Assembly: GCA_964019695.1 (NCBI GenBank)
Contig: OZ026515.1
Location: 140,675,549-140,739,548, forward strand
From: Loripinus fragilis
Lineage: Eukaryota > Mollusca > Bivalvia > Lucinida > Lucinidae
Reading direction: 5' to 3'
DNA: 64,000 nucleotides
Position numbers and translations under genes: made by a program. The notes below the pieces were generated by a model. It searched no databases. It was not told the origin of the DNA and was given only the letters and a program-made list of their open reading frames with translations. How positions within the stretch are numbered: the first letter of the stretch is position 1; every line of letters begins with the position of its first letter. Positions 34,117 to 44,696 of this stretch are shown one piece after another.

Positions 34117-34860
34117 TAATTAAAACGGCAAAAATCCTAAAGACTCTTGAGGTTCTTCCCTAACTGCAAATAAGAGTGCAGGAAGATACCTATCCCAATC
34201 CTTGGGCGTTCGGCGCACGCAACATTTGTTTAAGTGTCGCGTGTGATCGCTCTTCTAAACCATTACATTGAGCATGAAATGCTGACGTAGTCAGCTGCTG
34301 TAATGACAGCAATCTTGCTACTTCTTCATAATATCAGACGTGAATTGTGACCCACAGTCCGTTAACATTTCATCGGGTACGCCAACCCTACTAAACATTT
34401 CGACTAACGCTTCTGCTACGCGCTCGGTCTTGATACTAGGTAATGCGATGGCCTCAGGATAACACGTCGCGTAATCCATCATTGTTAAAATGTATCTTGA
34501 TCTGTTGTTCTAGCGGGGCTCAATTGGTCCTACAATGTCTACTGCTACACGCTTAAAAGGAGTATCGATTAATGGTAGCAAACCTAAAGGCACCTTTGCT
34601 ACACTGCCTTTTTGAATGGTCCTTTGACATATGTCGCAGGATTTGCAGGAGCGTGTCACGTCACCGCAAACGCCTGGCCAGAAAAATTCTGCCACTACCC
34701 AATCGTTCGTCTTTCAAATGCCTAAATGGCCTGCCATGAGCGATTCATGGGCCAAAGTCATAACCCTATCGGTCAGACTCGAAGGTACAACCAGCTGCGA
34801 AGTAGTTTTACCATGCAAAGTAAACTGCTGATAGATTAACCCTCTCTTCATTATGAACTT
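34117..34860 (-). pseudogene. Integrase zinc-binding domain and catalytic core
   Basis: Reading down the minus strand: an H..H pair (HESLMAGH), then CKSCDIC, together the HHCC zinc-binding motif. AVDIVGP carries the first catalytic Asp, and LTDCGSQF the second. The Glu region (around ERSHATLK) lies across a frameshift. A stop follows IEPR at about 34510, and others near 34140 and 34330. The order and motifs are clear for a retroviral-type integrase. Confidence 0.75.
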
Positions 34861-35048
34861 TGTTTCTCCTCGGTGTATGCCCAACTCATGGTCACGTTGC
34901 CTAACTCTACTCGCTTCCGTATATTCGGGAGCTTTGGATCTGAAGCCTGATCTGACTCAATCGCATTCCTATCACTACTGATAATCTGATCTGGGACTTT
35001 AAGTTTTTTATATATACGCTCGTCTTTTTTTTGCTTGTGACATAGTGA
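34861..35048 (-). other. Short protease-integrase spacer
   Basis: Only ~190 bp separate the protease and the N-terminal integrase region, with no room for RT/RNase H. The frame is charged (KRVRQRDHELG-like). This supports integrase directly following protease. Confidence 0.6.
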
Positions 35049-35438
35049 CTACGCTTGCCACGAAATGTGACATATCTGGCAATTTGATCCGTCGATATTA
35101 CCTATAACTAGATCATACAAAGTATCCTCCATGCATAAGGCTTCTGTAGTGCCATTAAAAAATGGGCACTCCACGCTAATATGCGCCACTGGGTATTTCA
35201 GTTGAGACTCATTAATAAGAGTTACATTTAGCTCTTTCCCTAACATTTGCTCATCGGATACTAAGTCCCTTCTAACTACTACACCGGTACAACCCGTATC
35301 TCTTAAAACTGTGACCTCCTTTCCATTTACGGTACCTACCGCCATCGGTAATCTAGATTTTACAAAAATAGCAAGTACCCTTGCTATCCTTAGAGGGATT
35401 CTCCCTATAATTATCAATTTGGTCGTGCATTTTAGCAT
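35049..35438 (-). CDS. Aspartic protease (retropepsin) of the Gypsy element
   Basis: 129-codon frame with VTVLRDTGCTGVVV, the DTG active-site loop of retropepsins, preceded by a VNGK strand and followed by VIGNIDG (flap/second-half region). It would cut the Gag-Pol polyprotein. It lies in the +1 frame relative to gag and overlaps the gag end by 86 nt, so expression would need a +1 shift near the A run at about 35363, or the offset is a later one-base mutation. The start codon given is only the first ATG and is not likely to be used. Confidence 0.75.
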   Translation of the reverse strand: MLKCTTKLIIIGRIPLRIARVLAIFVKSRLPMAVGTVNGKEVTVLRDTGCTGVVVRRDLVSDEQMLGKELNVTLINESQLKYPVAHISVECPFFNGTTEALCMEDTLYDLVIGNIDGSNCQICHISWQA

Positions 35439-36711
35439 GATACACGCTATGCACTCCCTTATCTGTGCTTTGTTCTCCCTTTACTTTACAAAAGTTGACC
35501 TGATGGTCGACTTTATCATTTTTATAGTTCCTATTGGAATTCCTACCGGGAGCTGACTGATTCCCACGGTAATTATTACGGCCTCGATTCCAATTGCGAC
35601 CCCTATTTTGCCATTTTCCCCCTTGATTTGGAGAATTAAATTCAGCACTTGATGCTATTTCCGTACCAGCCGACACCCTCTTGCTCTTGTTGTGCCAACA
35701 ATTATGTGTTTGATGGGCTTTACCACAAATCTTACAAGCAATATTTGGTTTTCGATCAACCAGATTTCCATAATTATGCGGAACTTGACTCTTAGTCTCA
35801 CGATGCCCTTTTGCGACGCATCCGGGAACTCCACCCCTTGCATCAGCAAACAAATCCGCCTCATGGGCTAACTCACCCAGGACTTTAAACGGCTTAGGTT
35901 TGAGATACAAATAAAGTTCATGACTGCAACAGTCAAGGAACTTGTCTCGGGCCAAAAAATCACAAACGGCCTCGTAGGTCTTTTCGACCTTAGCCAAACC
36001 CAACCATTTATCAAGGTAGCTCCCCAGCCTGCCGCTAAATTGTCTAAAAGTTTCGGCTTTCTTGGGCCTACAATCCCTAAATTTCTTACGAAAAGATCGT
36101 TCGGTGAGGTCGAAATGAGTTTGCAGAGCCTCCTTAATCTGACCATAATCCGACTGGTCATCTCTGGAAAGCCTAGCGAAGACTTCTAAAGCGCGTCCCT
36201 TTAATAATGCACTTAGGTATGATGCCCACATAGACGGGTCCCATTTATTTGACATGGCATAACTTTCGAACCTAGTTAAATAGCTATCCATCTTATCTGT
36301 ATGTTCATCGAAATATGGAAGCTTGGGACTCCTAGGATTTGAACTTTTCTCTTTGGGCCCCCAGGGATGTGAAGTGGTCTTGGCCTCAATTTTTTTGAGT
36401 TCCACTTCGGCCTCAATTTTTTTTAGCTCAACTTCTTTTTCCATTTCCTTATCTTTGCGCGCGGCCTCAATTTTCATTTTTTCCGCCTCAATCCTTAACC
36501 TTTCCAATTCCTGATCCTTATCTTTTTGCTCCCTATCTTTCTCTTTTTGCTCCCTTTCTTTATCTTTTTGATCGGCCTCCCTTTTCTCTCTTTCATATTC
36601 CCTTTGGGCCAACCTTTCCTCCCTTTCTAAATCTTGTTGCCTCTTAAGATAATCCCTTAGCTCTTGCCCTTCATATCCTAATTCCCGTGCTAATGAAATA
36701 TGTTTATCCAT
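35353..36711 (-). CDS. gag: Gag polyprotein (452 codons), Gmr1-like, possible SCAN-related capsid
   Basis: An intact frame starting with ATG at 36711. Residues ~20-115 are almost only Glu/Lys/Arg/Gln and form a long predicted coiled coil. A capsid region follows, with LPYFDEHTDKMDSYLTRFE (about 130-150) and a helical segment of the form FRQFSGRLGSYLDKWL...FL...LYLKPKP..LGELAHEADLF (about 222-290). The spacing of Leu/Trp/Pro in that segment recalls SCAN domains, which are thought to descend from Gmr1-like capsids. A zinc knuckle CKICGKAHQTHNC (C-x2-C-x3-H-x4-C) is near residue 327, then an Arg/Asn/Gly-rich nucleic-acid-binding stretch. It would assemble element particles in the cytoplasm. That it is unbroken while pol is wrecked is notable. 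Confidence 0.85.
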   Translation of the reverse strand: MDKHISLARELGYEGQELRDYLKRQQDLEREERLAQREYEREKREADQKDKEREQKEKDREQKDKDQELERLRIEAEKMKIEAARKDKEMEKEVELKKIEAEVELKKIEAKTTSHPWGPKEKSSNPRSPKLPYFDEHTDKMDSYLTRFESYAMSNKWDPSMWASYLSALLKGRALEVFARLSRDDQSDYGQIKEALQTHFDLTERSFRKKFRDCRPKKAETFRQFSGRLGSYLDKWLGLAKVEKTYEAVCDFLARDKFLDCCSHELYLYLKPKPFKVLGELAHEADLFADARGGVPGCVAKGHRETKSQVPHNYGNLVDRKPNIACKICGKAHQTHNCWHNKSKRVSAGTEIASSAEFNSPNQGGKWQNRGRNWNRGRNNYRGNQSAPGRNSNRNYKNDKVDHQVNFCKVKGEQSTDKGVHSVYHAKMHDQIDNYRENPSKDSKGTCYFCKI

Positions 36712-37525
36712 TTTAGCCTATTTTTGGGAATGGTATAAATCAACTATACTGTTGAAAATAAATAAGGGTTCGCTTTGTCCCTTTTAAATAGGTATGGGCT
36801 AACCAACGTTTGCGCTGGCAAACTAATAATTTTACTAGGGATTTTAATGACGTTACATATGAGTAACGTAAAGTACAACGTATAAGAGATCACCACGGAA
36901 AGGTGCCTAGGATATATATCAACCTTAAATAGGCCTTCACTAAACGTACTTGACTAAAAAACGTCATTCATTTTCTCGTATTTACGTCAAGAAATGTATA
37001 CCTACGAGATATTAATATAAACGCGTTACATCCAAGTCAACAGTCACTTGTCATAGCAAGACATAATAATTGACTACAAATAATCTTTCTATGGACATCT
37101 TCTAATAATAGAAATCAGTTGAGTGGCGTCACACACTATGACGTCACTAAGGTGATTTAAATTATTAGTACCCTCAAACGATATGAAATTTTCCACATCA
37201 GTATCCTTAATCAATAGGAATACAGGGCAAAAGCCAATACACAATTATATGGGTCAAAATAAAGGTGGACAAGTCTAATAATTAAACTCTGACAAATTTT
37301 CCTTGGGTTTTATACCCTACTGGCAATCCACGGAACAAGAAAGTATGGGTCCCCTCAGAATGTTATGTGATGACTTATTTACATGTGTCGCACTTCATCA
37401 CAGGGGAACGCATGCAATCAGTACTGCGTGTTGACACTCACAACCTTTCTTGTGAAAAAAACAATCTACTAGTGTGCGCCCGTAGCAACGTCACAGCAGA
37501 GAAATTTGCCAATAAAACCTCCAAA
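36712..37525 (-). other. 5' leader of the Gypsy element
   Basis: About 0.8 kb between the primer binding site and the gag ATG. No long frame on the element strand. It presumably carries packaging signals. The left end of the host-derived material is not distinguishable here. Confidence 0.6.
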
Positions 37526-37544
37526 ATCCCACTTCTGACACCAT
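37526..37544 (-). promoter_or_regulatory. Primer binding site
   Basis: On the minus strand TGGTGTCAGAAGTGGGA lies one base inside the 5' LTR. It starts with TGG, the complement of a tRNA CCA end. I do not assign the tRNA. Confidence 0.7.
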
Positions 37545-39508
37545 TGTTACGGCATATAGCCGGTCAGGAAGGAAGAGGGGAAATCTTATTGGATAATTCC
37601 TTTATGCGATGACTATGCTACCAGGGAAAAATAATGCACACAACTAGCAAAAACTTTTCAGTACTTTATGTACTAAGAAAACATCAACAACACATTAATA
37701 TACAATGACACCACCTATGCTGTTATTTCTGGCTAATTGACCATCCTATACTAGGGCAAGTTGCCACTCTAAGATCATTTCAATTAGAATCAATCTAAGA
37801 GTGTCCTGCTCTGGATGTACGTCAACTAGTCAGAAATAAGAGATGTAAAGAATATGATTCACATATAACTTAAGTTCTCAGAAAAAAATTGGGCCCTTCA
37901 ATACTTCAGTATCGTATTGACGAGTACTCTTGGGATTATACGCGTCTCGCGAACACTATAACTGTTGGTATTTCACGCATCTCGCGAACACTATATCTTC
38001 TTAGCCGCTCGTTGTCTCCTTCAGACAATCAGCGCTTAGGTTATAAGAATGTGATCGATCCTGTGTTTCGGACGTCACCTGATTCGCATAGAATTTCTTG
38101 CGTGGAATGTTGATTGTCTTTTTAGTATATAGACGTCAAGTTTAGTATAAGTGGTTCTTCCTATATAACGGTTCCTGATAGTATCCCCACGTTGGGACGT
38201 CAGATTCTCTTATAACATTTCCAGCCGGTTGGCTCCCAACTCGGTCTAGTCTACGTGGTTGGTCGTAAAAGTTGGGGGCTGATCCACGCTGTTCGTGGCC
38301 TGAGGGGACAGCTAATAAGTGCCCTCAGGTATCAATCCTGCGGCTCACCAACATTCAGCCTCCAACGTAGGAGGGGACACAAGAGACGATTCTGCAAAAA
38401 ACAATCTACTTTTAGAATCTCAGAATCACTCTGTTGCGTCAATAATGGAGTTGTTCGTTGGAAGTTCACAAAATAGAAATAATTTCAGTGGTCTTACTTT
38501 TTTTAAATTACAGCCTAACCCTATAAGCGCGCGATTAGCCCTCACCCGTTGGTGTATGGCTAACGGCTCCCATGCGGTTAGGATGGATTGGCTCTTCTAA
38601 ATATCCACACTCAAAATCATGTAATAGAGAAGTATTTTTAGTGACTGGCCCATGTCAGCGCTAAACAATACCTCTCATGCCAAACAAACAAACCCATACG
38701 TTACAAAATTTCCAATACGCTGTCGTAACGTCACCCTGGTTGAGATGCTATCGCAGCCGAAACATCAAGATCCCGTGGCCCTTTTTCCCTTCCAGGACAC
38801 GTAATCTAGATAGTTTTGAGGTTTACAAACGTTGAACAGTGTGGTGCCGACGTAACGTTTGGACGTTTACGTCGGACATCACCCTGCCCATGCGCTAATT
38901 TCGTACATGTATAACGTATCAGTTGTAAACAACTAATTATGACCTCTCGTCCAACATATTTACATCAATTTTGAGAGATTACATTCTGCTGTTTTATGCG
39001 TGTAAAAACGTACAATATTTTTACATTTATTTTGGTGTAACAAACACCTACCTAATCTCTAAACATACATGTCAGCTATCACCATTTGTAGTGTATGCAC
39101 CTAACCCTTACTCTTATATGCGTCAGATATAACTCGAGGTGACACATACAGGTCGCTACAGAAAGTCGATTATCACTGGCAGTTAAATCGTCTTTTCCTC
39201 AACGCCATATAAAATCACAACAACTTAAAATCTAGCTACTAAAATTGTTTATTCACCTATCGGTCCCTGGTAAATCTTCAAGCATACCATTATAGTTTTA
39301 TGTGCAGACCCGACATGGCCTTTGACTACTTTTGGCCGAAATAACCCGACGAGTCCAGACAAACCGACCTTTTATTGGGACTATTAGTAGAAAAGGTACC
39401 GTATCATGGTTCGAATAGGTGACCAGGTGCATACCTAAACCTTTGCGTATTTGTGCGTATACGCAACCATCACTGATTCTGTTGTTCCATCTATTCTGCA
39501 TCGTAACA
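37545..39508 (-). repeat. 5' LTR, 1964 bp
   Basis: TGTTACG..CGTAACA ends. Aligns with 31472-32995 apart from ~0.44 kb present only here (about 38310-38815), which contains GCGGTTAGGATGG-type sequence and a Leu/Pro-poor open stretch of no clear meaning. That block could be an insertion here or a deletion in the other LTR. Confidence 0.88.
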
Positions 39509-39513
39509 GCTTT
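39509..39513. repeat. Target site duplication of Ty3/Gypsy element (right)
   Basis: GCTTT, identical to 31467-31471. Confidence 0.85.
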
Positions 39514-40618
39514 AGGTCAGGGCCATCATTGAGACTGAGGCCTGGTCCACCGTTGTGCTATTAAAGAGAAAAATGATACAGTTATACTATTTGAGTAAAG
39601 AACAAGCTCTCTCTTCTTTATGGACATTATTGCCAAAATAAAAAAGACACTAAAGTAGAACTACATTATAAAACAAGAAACAAACACTAACTCATACAAT
39701 GGGAGCAAGAACAATGAACCAACAACACAATCATTGCCTAAGGTTGCATTACACATTTTAGTCCATTTTAGGCTCTGTCTGGCCGTCTGACAAGGAAGTA
39801 CCATTATGTTAATGCAATGGTATAAGGATAGTCAGAAGCAAGTTGTAAGCACTCCAAAAATTACATCATAATCACTTATGAAATGAAAAGCTATTTAGAA
39901 GGACACACTTTGTCGTTTCATGCAGGTAAACAAAGCCCTACCCCTTATGAAAATGGCCCATTTTAAGCCCGAATGACACCTTTTCACAAGTTAAAAGAAA
40001 AAATCATGAAATAAGATAATTTGCCTGCAGACACATTTCAGAGAAATAAGTTTATCAGCAATTCATCATCAATCATCCGTTTTGATTTTTAGCACACCTC
40101 TGCTGCCTTAAATATAATGTACCAATATCAACAAGGCGAAAACGGACAGACAGTCAAAATTCAAGAGTTTCGTACTTTCCTTCAAGCAAACATAGTAAGG
40201 TCAAGTTACACTCACAAAATGCATTTTTCTCACTGCTGGCTAAGACTTTGTCAGATGCAAGCCAATATTTATTCATTTTTAGAAAAAAAAAACATTTTAC
40301 CGATTGAAATGCAGCCCTACCCTTAGATATTTTCCCCAGTGCCATTCCTGCGAAACTGTGGACTCCAACGTAATATGAATTGACGTTGATATATGTTGAT
40401 AAACAACAAATGTTTTCCTTTCCTATTTTGCTTCCTCTAGATACACTATAAGACTGCCAAAAGAATGTTGTGGTCTTCCAGTTTTCCTGGAAATTCGCAT
40501 TATCGTTCTGCAGTTGGCAATTGACTTGGTGAATATTGATAAATGCGTTTATAATGTATTTACTTAATTTAAATTACATAATTTTTCACTAAATTTGTTA
40601 GTACATATACATGAATCA
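39514..40618. other. No gene recognised
   Basis: AT-rich unique-looking DNA. Short open stretches at about 40117-40345 on both strands have no motif or splice support. Confidence 0.35.
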
Positions 40619-41459
40619 TAATGCGTGTTTAAAGAGTGATTATACGTACATGCGTGTTTAAAGAGTGATTATACGCATATGCGTGTTTAAAGAGTGATTA
40701 TACGTATATGCATGTTTAAATAGTGATTATACGTACATGCGTGTTTAAAGAGTGATTATACGTATATGTGTGTTTAAAGAGTGATTATACACATAAGCGT
40801 GTTTAAAGATATTCTATGCATATGCGGTTTTATAGAGTGATTGTTCACATATGCGTGTTTAAAGAGTGAATGTACGCATATAAGAGTTTAGGGAGTTATT
40901 TTACATATGTGTGTGTTTAAAGTCGATTCTATGCATAGGCCCTATGCGTGTTTAAAGAGTGATTATACGTATATGCGTGTTTAAAGAGTGCTTATACGTA
41001 TATGCGTGTTTAAAAAGTGATTATACACATATGCGTGTTTAAAGAGTGATTATACGTATATGCGTGTTTAAAGAGTGATTTCACGCTTATGCGCGTTTAA
41101 AGAGTGATTATATACGTATATGCGTATATAAAGAGTGATTGTACGCATACGCGTGTTTAAAGAGTGATTGTACGCATATGCGTGTTTAAATTGATTCTAT
41201 GCATATGCGCTTTAATAGAGTGATTGTACACATATGCGTGTTTAAAGAGTGATTGTATGCATATGCGTGTTAAAAGAATGATTGTGCTCGTATGCGTGTT
41301 GAAAGAGTGATTGTACGCATATGCGTATTTAAAGAATGATTGTGTGCATATGCGTGTTGAAAGAGTGATTGTACGCATATGCGTGTTTAAAGAGTGATTT
41401 TACGCATATTCGTGTTTAAAGAGTGATTATTCGTATATGCGTGATTAAAGAGTGATTTG
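40619..41459. repeat. 29-bp minisatellite, ~29 units
   Basis: The unit ATGCGTGTTTAAAGAGTGAT followed by TRTACGYAT recurs head to tail for ~840 bp. The left part carries TTATACG, the right part TTGTACG: two blocks of variants. As 29 is not a multiple of 3, no long frame survives, and the 73-codon minus frame at 41157-41378 depends on indels. Confidence 0.93.
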
Positions 41460-41804
41460 TAAGAGTTTACCAATTTTCCATGGGCTATTTCACATATCGA
41501 ATATGGGATGACCACAGTGCATTTCTAAGGAGAGTGTCTACATGTCTGAAGTTTGTTCGTTTGATTTGGTTTTTACACCGCGGTCAACACTTTTTCAGTC
41601 GGGTCTTCTTGGGATGAACCAGTACTAAGCATCGGATAAATGTCTTGCTCAATGGCACAACACAGTAACTCAGCCGGCGTAGAGGCTCGTACTAGCAACA
41701 TGCGCTCCGCGGCTTAAGTTTGATAGTGGTATGAGGCTTTATCTATCTCCGTACTTTGTGTATAAATAGGTCGGGTTTAGCAATTTTTTAGCGTAAATAA
41801 GTAA
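41460..41804. other. No gene recognised
   Basis: Moderately GC-rich patch (41640-41720, with GCGGTCAACAC and TCAGCCGGCGTAGAG) of unknown origin. No frame or RNA gene. Confidence 0.35.
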
Positions 41805-41945
41805 TAATTTGTAAACTTATCAAATAAAATATATGTTTGTGTACTCGAAAGAACCGTCTCATTGAGACGGTTCTATTGAGTACCCACAACATATGTTTTG
41901 ATTGAGAAATTAGAAAATTGCGCACCCATTTTTTTCTGCAGGCTT
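41805..41945. mobile_element. Foldback MITE, AGATAAG family
   Basis: The core arms GTACTCGAAAGAACCGTCTC / GAGACGGTTCTATTGAGTAC pair over ~20 bp with one mismatch. The outer ATATGTTTGTG / CACAACATATG extends the stem. The termini are less clear than in the copy at 21938. Confidence 0.7.
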
Positions 41946-42010
41946 GTATATTAGGATACTCTTAGCTGAACTTGTGCTTCTGAACAGGCTCATCTCATCA
42001 TTTGTTATTT

Positions 42011-42247
42011 GAGCCGTGGCACGTGATTTCCAACAATGTGGCATTTTGACAAGTGTAGACTCAGACTAGCCTGTACAGCCTACTTTTAAGCTTAGAAACA
42101 TCAAATGATGTTCAGTCAGTAGCTTAACACTCATAGAATATTCAAGCGACAAGCAAAGGCTCTGATCAGACTGCGCGTATGCGCAGGCTGATCTGAGGCT
42201 TTGCTGGTCGCACATACCACATTGTAGGAAATCTCATGTTGCGGCTC
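42011..42247. mobile_element. 237-bp foldback MITE, copy 1 (inverted)
   Basis: The ends GAGCCGTGGCACGTGATTTC and GCGGCTC (reverse complement GAGCCGC), with CCAACAATGTGG just inside. An internal hairpin CTGATCAGACTGCGCGTATG / CATACGCGCAG-type lies off centre. Identical in length to the copies at 44386 and 51287 but in the opposite orientation. No coding frame and no clear target duplication. Confidence 0.82.
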
Positions 42248-42799
42248 AAATTTTGTTATTTGCTGCTATTTCACAAGCTGACTTATGTATCTGTATTATC
42301 TCCATTGCACGTCTGTGATCCATTCCAATTTGATGGCTCAGTTGGGATTTCGAAACTGGTGTATTTGCAAAACGTATCGACCCATGAGAACTTTCAAGCA
42401 CATAAGATCACACCGGGTAGGCGGCAATCATGAACCTTACATGCATTTCCGATTGCCAAAAACAGCGTTTCGATTTCCCAAGTAAATATATGGGCGATGC
42501 ATACACATTATGCACATGGAGATGACTGTTTGACAATTCGGTAAAGGACAACTTGGACACGTGATGAAGCAGCATGTTTTGAGTTATCTTAATGATATAA
42601 TTCTATCTTATATTGTAGGTTAACCTGCTCATCAGCTGCCAGTATTGAATCATTAGCCAATAACTGACACATGTTATACATTCTGTTTGCTGTGAGACGT
42701 TTAGTGCATGTAGTTAGGAGAAAGTAGAATGTACACTTTTGGTCGTTACTAATTGATAATTTCCCTTTGTTTCCGCACCAATGTCTGGATTCCAATGTA

Positions 42800-42839
<40 letters not shown>

Positions 42840-43034
42840 TATAATAATAATAATAATACAAATTGTACAAATAGATAAAAGGAACTCCCATCCATCGCCA
42901 CACTTACTCTGACTTTGCCACGTCGTGAGGAAATATATATGTTTTTGTATTTGTGTGGAGGGAAGGGAGTGTGCGAGAGTTAGCTCAATCAGTATTGCAT
43001 TATACGGATGCGCTTTTTAAATTTTAGGTATCTA
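42248..43034. other. No gene recognised; (AAT)n within
   Basis: Overlapping open stretches at 42236-42485 start inside the MITE and have no support. Apart from the (AAT)n repeat nothing stands out. Confidence 0.35.
42799..42859. repeat. (AAT)n microsatellite
   Basis: About 19 AAT units with one ATT shift near 42837. Confidence 0.96.
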
Positions 43035-44331
43035 CGAGGGGCATTCGGAAAGTTCTTAACATGGTATCATAACTCCACAATGCGTTTCATAAGATGCTAT
43101 CAAATAATACATTTTTGCAAACTAGAATTCAACGGCTACTTGATGGTTTGATAATTGTCGAAAAAGGACTCGGCGTGCACATGCAGCGCATGCTCAAAAT
43201 GAGTAGTGTTTATACACTGGCTAATATTTTAAGCCAAATATTTGCAAAAAAGGAAGGGAAATTGGGGACCTTATTTACGATCATGGTTTGACAAAGTAAA
43301 GATTTGGTGCCACCTTATTTTCTATTTATATATATTATGCGAGCACTGCTTGCACGACTTACACAATTACGTTAGGAACATTTTGACTAACAGAGAAATG
43401 GTAAACTTTCAAAAATGGGACTTTTTTCGTTTTTCTTTAAACTTTTACTATAAATTGTGTCACCACAGGATCACGAAAAATGCCAGTTGAGTATATGTTA
43501 TTTGTAGCGAGCAATGCATCAAAATCATTTCGTCACGCAAAAAGTGTGGCTTGTTTAGTTCTGTATTCAAGAAAATTATTCCCAATAACACTACCCCTAT
43601 TTTTTAAGAAGTGTGTGGGGTAACTTAAACCCTCACATTTTGTCGATGGCATAAGAACTTCTCACGATCGCGTTTACCATCAACAAATTGATTGATTTCT
43701 TTTCAATTGAAATCAACCAGAACGTCAACTCATAGCTAAACTTACTATGCCATATGTGAAGATTTTAAGAGTTACCTTCCCTTTGTTTTGGTTTACAAAC
43801 TTTCTTCTGATTTCAATACAAAGGACATAAAGTGTGCTTGACAAAAATACCAACGCACGTCATTTTTAAACTACTGTCAGTTATATATTTTCATTATATG
43901 TTCATTGTGACATGCGATTTTTAGTCGAAAAAATAGCACATTGCTTTGCTTTCTAGGCGGTTTTGGTATTGCTGTTCTGGTATTTAGTGATTAGAAGTAT
44001 GTAACTCGGTCGTCAATTTTATAATAACTCTACCAGATTGTGGCCTACCAAATGGTACAAAATCATGTAATTTCATGAACTATTGTTAATGTTCTGCACA
44101 CTTTTCAAAAGGTAAAATGGTATATTTTCCAGCGAAATTTTGCGTTTTTCAGTATACAAACAGTACATGTATTCACAATAATATTTTTTGTGTCTGCATT
44201 ATAATATCATGAAATGTGTGCCATTGCGTAGAAGAAAGATAGCTCTTTAAAAATGATACCAAACATAATAGGGTTTGTAAATCGGTTACTTAGATAAAAG
44301 ACCATGCTAAGAACTTACCAAAGTCCCCTCG
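43035..44331. mobile_element. Mariner-type non-autonomous element, 1297 bp
   Basis: The ends CGAGGGGCATTCGGAAAGTT and (reverse complement) CGAGGGGACTTTGGTAAGTT are bordered by TA on both sides (43033-43034, 44332-44333). The CGAGGG..AAGTTC pattern is typical of mariner (ITm) ends. The length is that of an intact mariner, yet no transposase frame or conserved transposase motif is visible, so the interior is unrelated or decayed. A ~150-bp piece (43325-43475) is related to 57255-57395. Confidence 0.8.
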
Positions 44332-44385
44332 TACATATAAAGTTTGTTTTACTAGCCAACCGTTTTCATCAAATAAAATAATAAT

Positions 44386-44622
44386 GAGCCAGTGCATGAG
44401 GTCTCCAACAATGTGGTATGTGCGACCAGCAAAGCCTCAGATCAGCCTGCGCATACGCGCAGACTGATCAGAGCCTTTGCTTGTCGCTTGAATATTCAAT
44501 GAGTGTTAAGCTACTAACAGAAAACCATTTATAGCTTCTAAGCTCAAAATGAGGCTATACAGGCTCGTCTGAATCTACACTTGTCAAAATACCACATTGT
44601 TGGAAATCTAATGCACTGGCTC
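44386..44622. mobile_element. 237-bp foldback MITE, copy 2
   Basis: GAGCCAGTGCATGAGGTCTC..CACTGGCTC ends, CCAACAATGTGGTATGTGCG, and the hairpin CAGATCAGCCTGCGCATACG / CGCAGACTGATCAG. Possible AATAA duplication outside. Same orientation as the copy at 51287. Confidence 0.82.
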
Positions 44623-44696
44623 AAATAATGTGTTCCAGTCCGACTGTTTTTTAAAAGCGATATGTTTCCCTCAACTATCAAAAAAAAAAGATCAGG

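Larger units (their letters stand above)
31472..39508 (-). mobile_element. Ty3/Gypsy LTR retrotransposon, Gmr1-like domain order, RT core deleted
   Basis: 8037 bp between 5-bp GCTTT duplications. In minus-strand order: 5' LTR (37545-39508), primer binding site, leader, gag, protease, integrase, a remnant of the RT thumb with RNase H, polypurine tract, 3' LTR (31472-32995). Integrase lies upstream of RNase H, as in Gmr1-like Gypsy elements (PR-IN-RT-RH), not the usual PR-RT-RH-IN. The polymerase core is missing between integrase and RNase H. LTRs differ by substitutions and a ~0.44 kb length change, so insertion is not recent. It is inactive on its own. Confidence 0.85.

Noticed and set aside
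41157..41378. Repetitive 73-codon minus frame
   Set aside because: Lies in the 29-bp minisatellite. The unit is not a multiple of three and the frame stays open only through indels.
40619..41459. CRISPR-like array
   Set aside because: Units are contiguous with no unique spacers, and the genome is eukaryotic.
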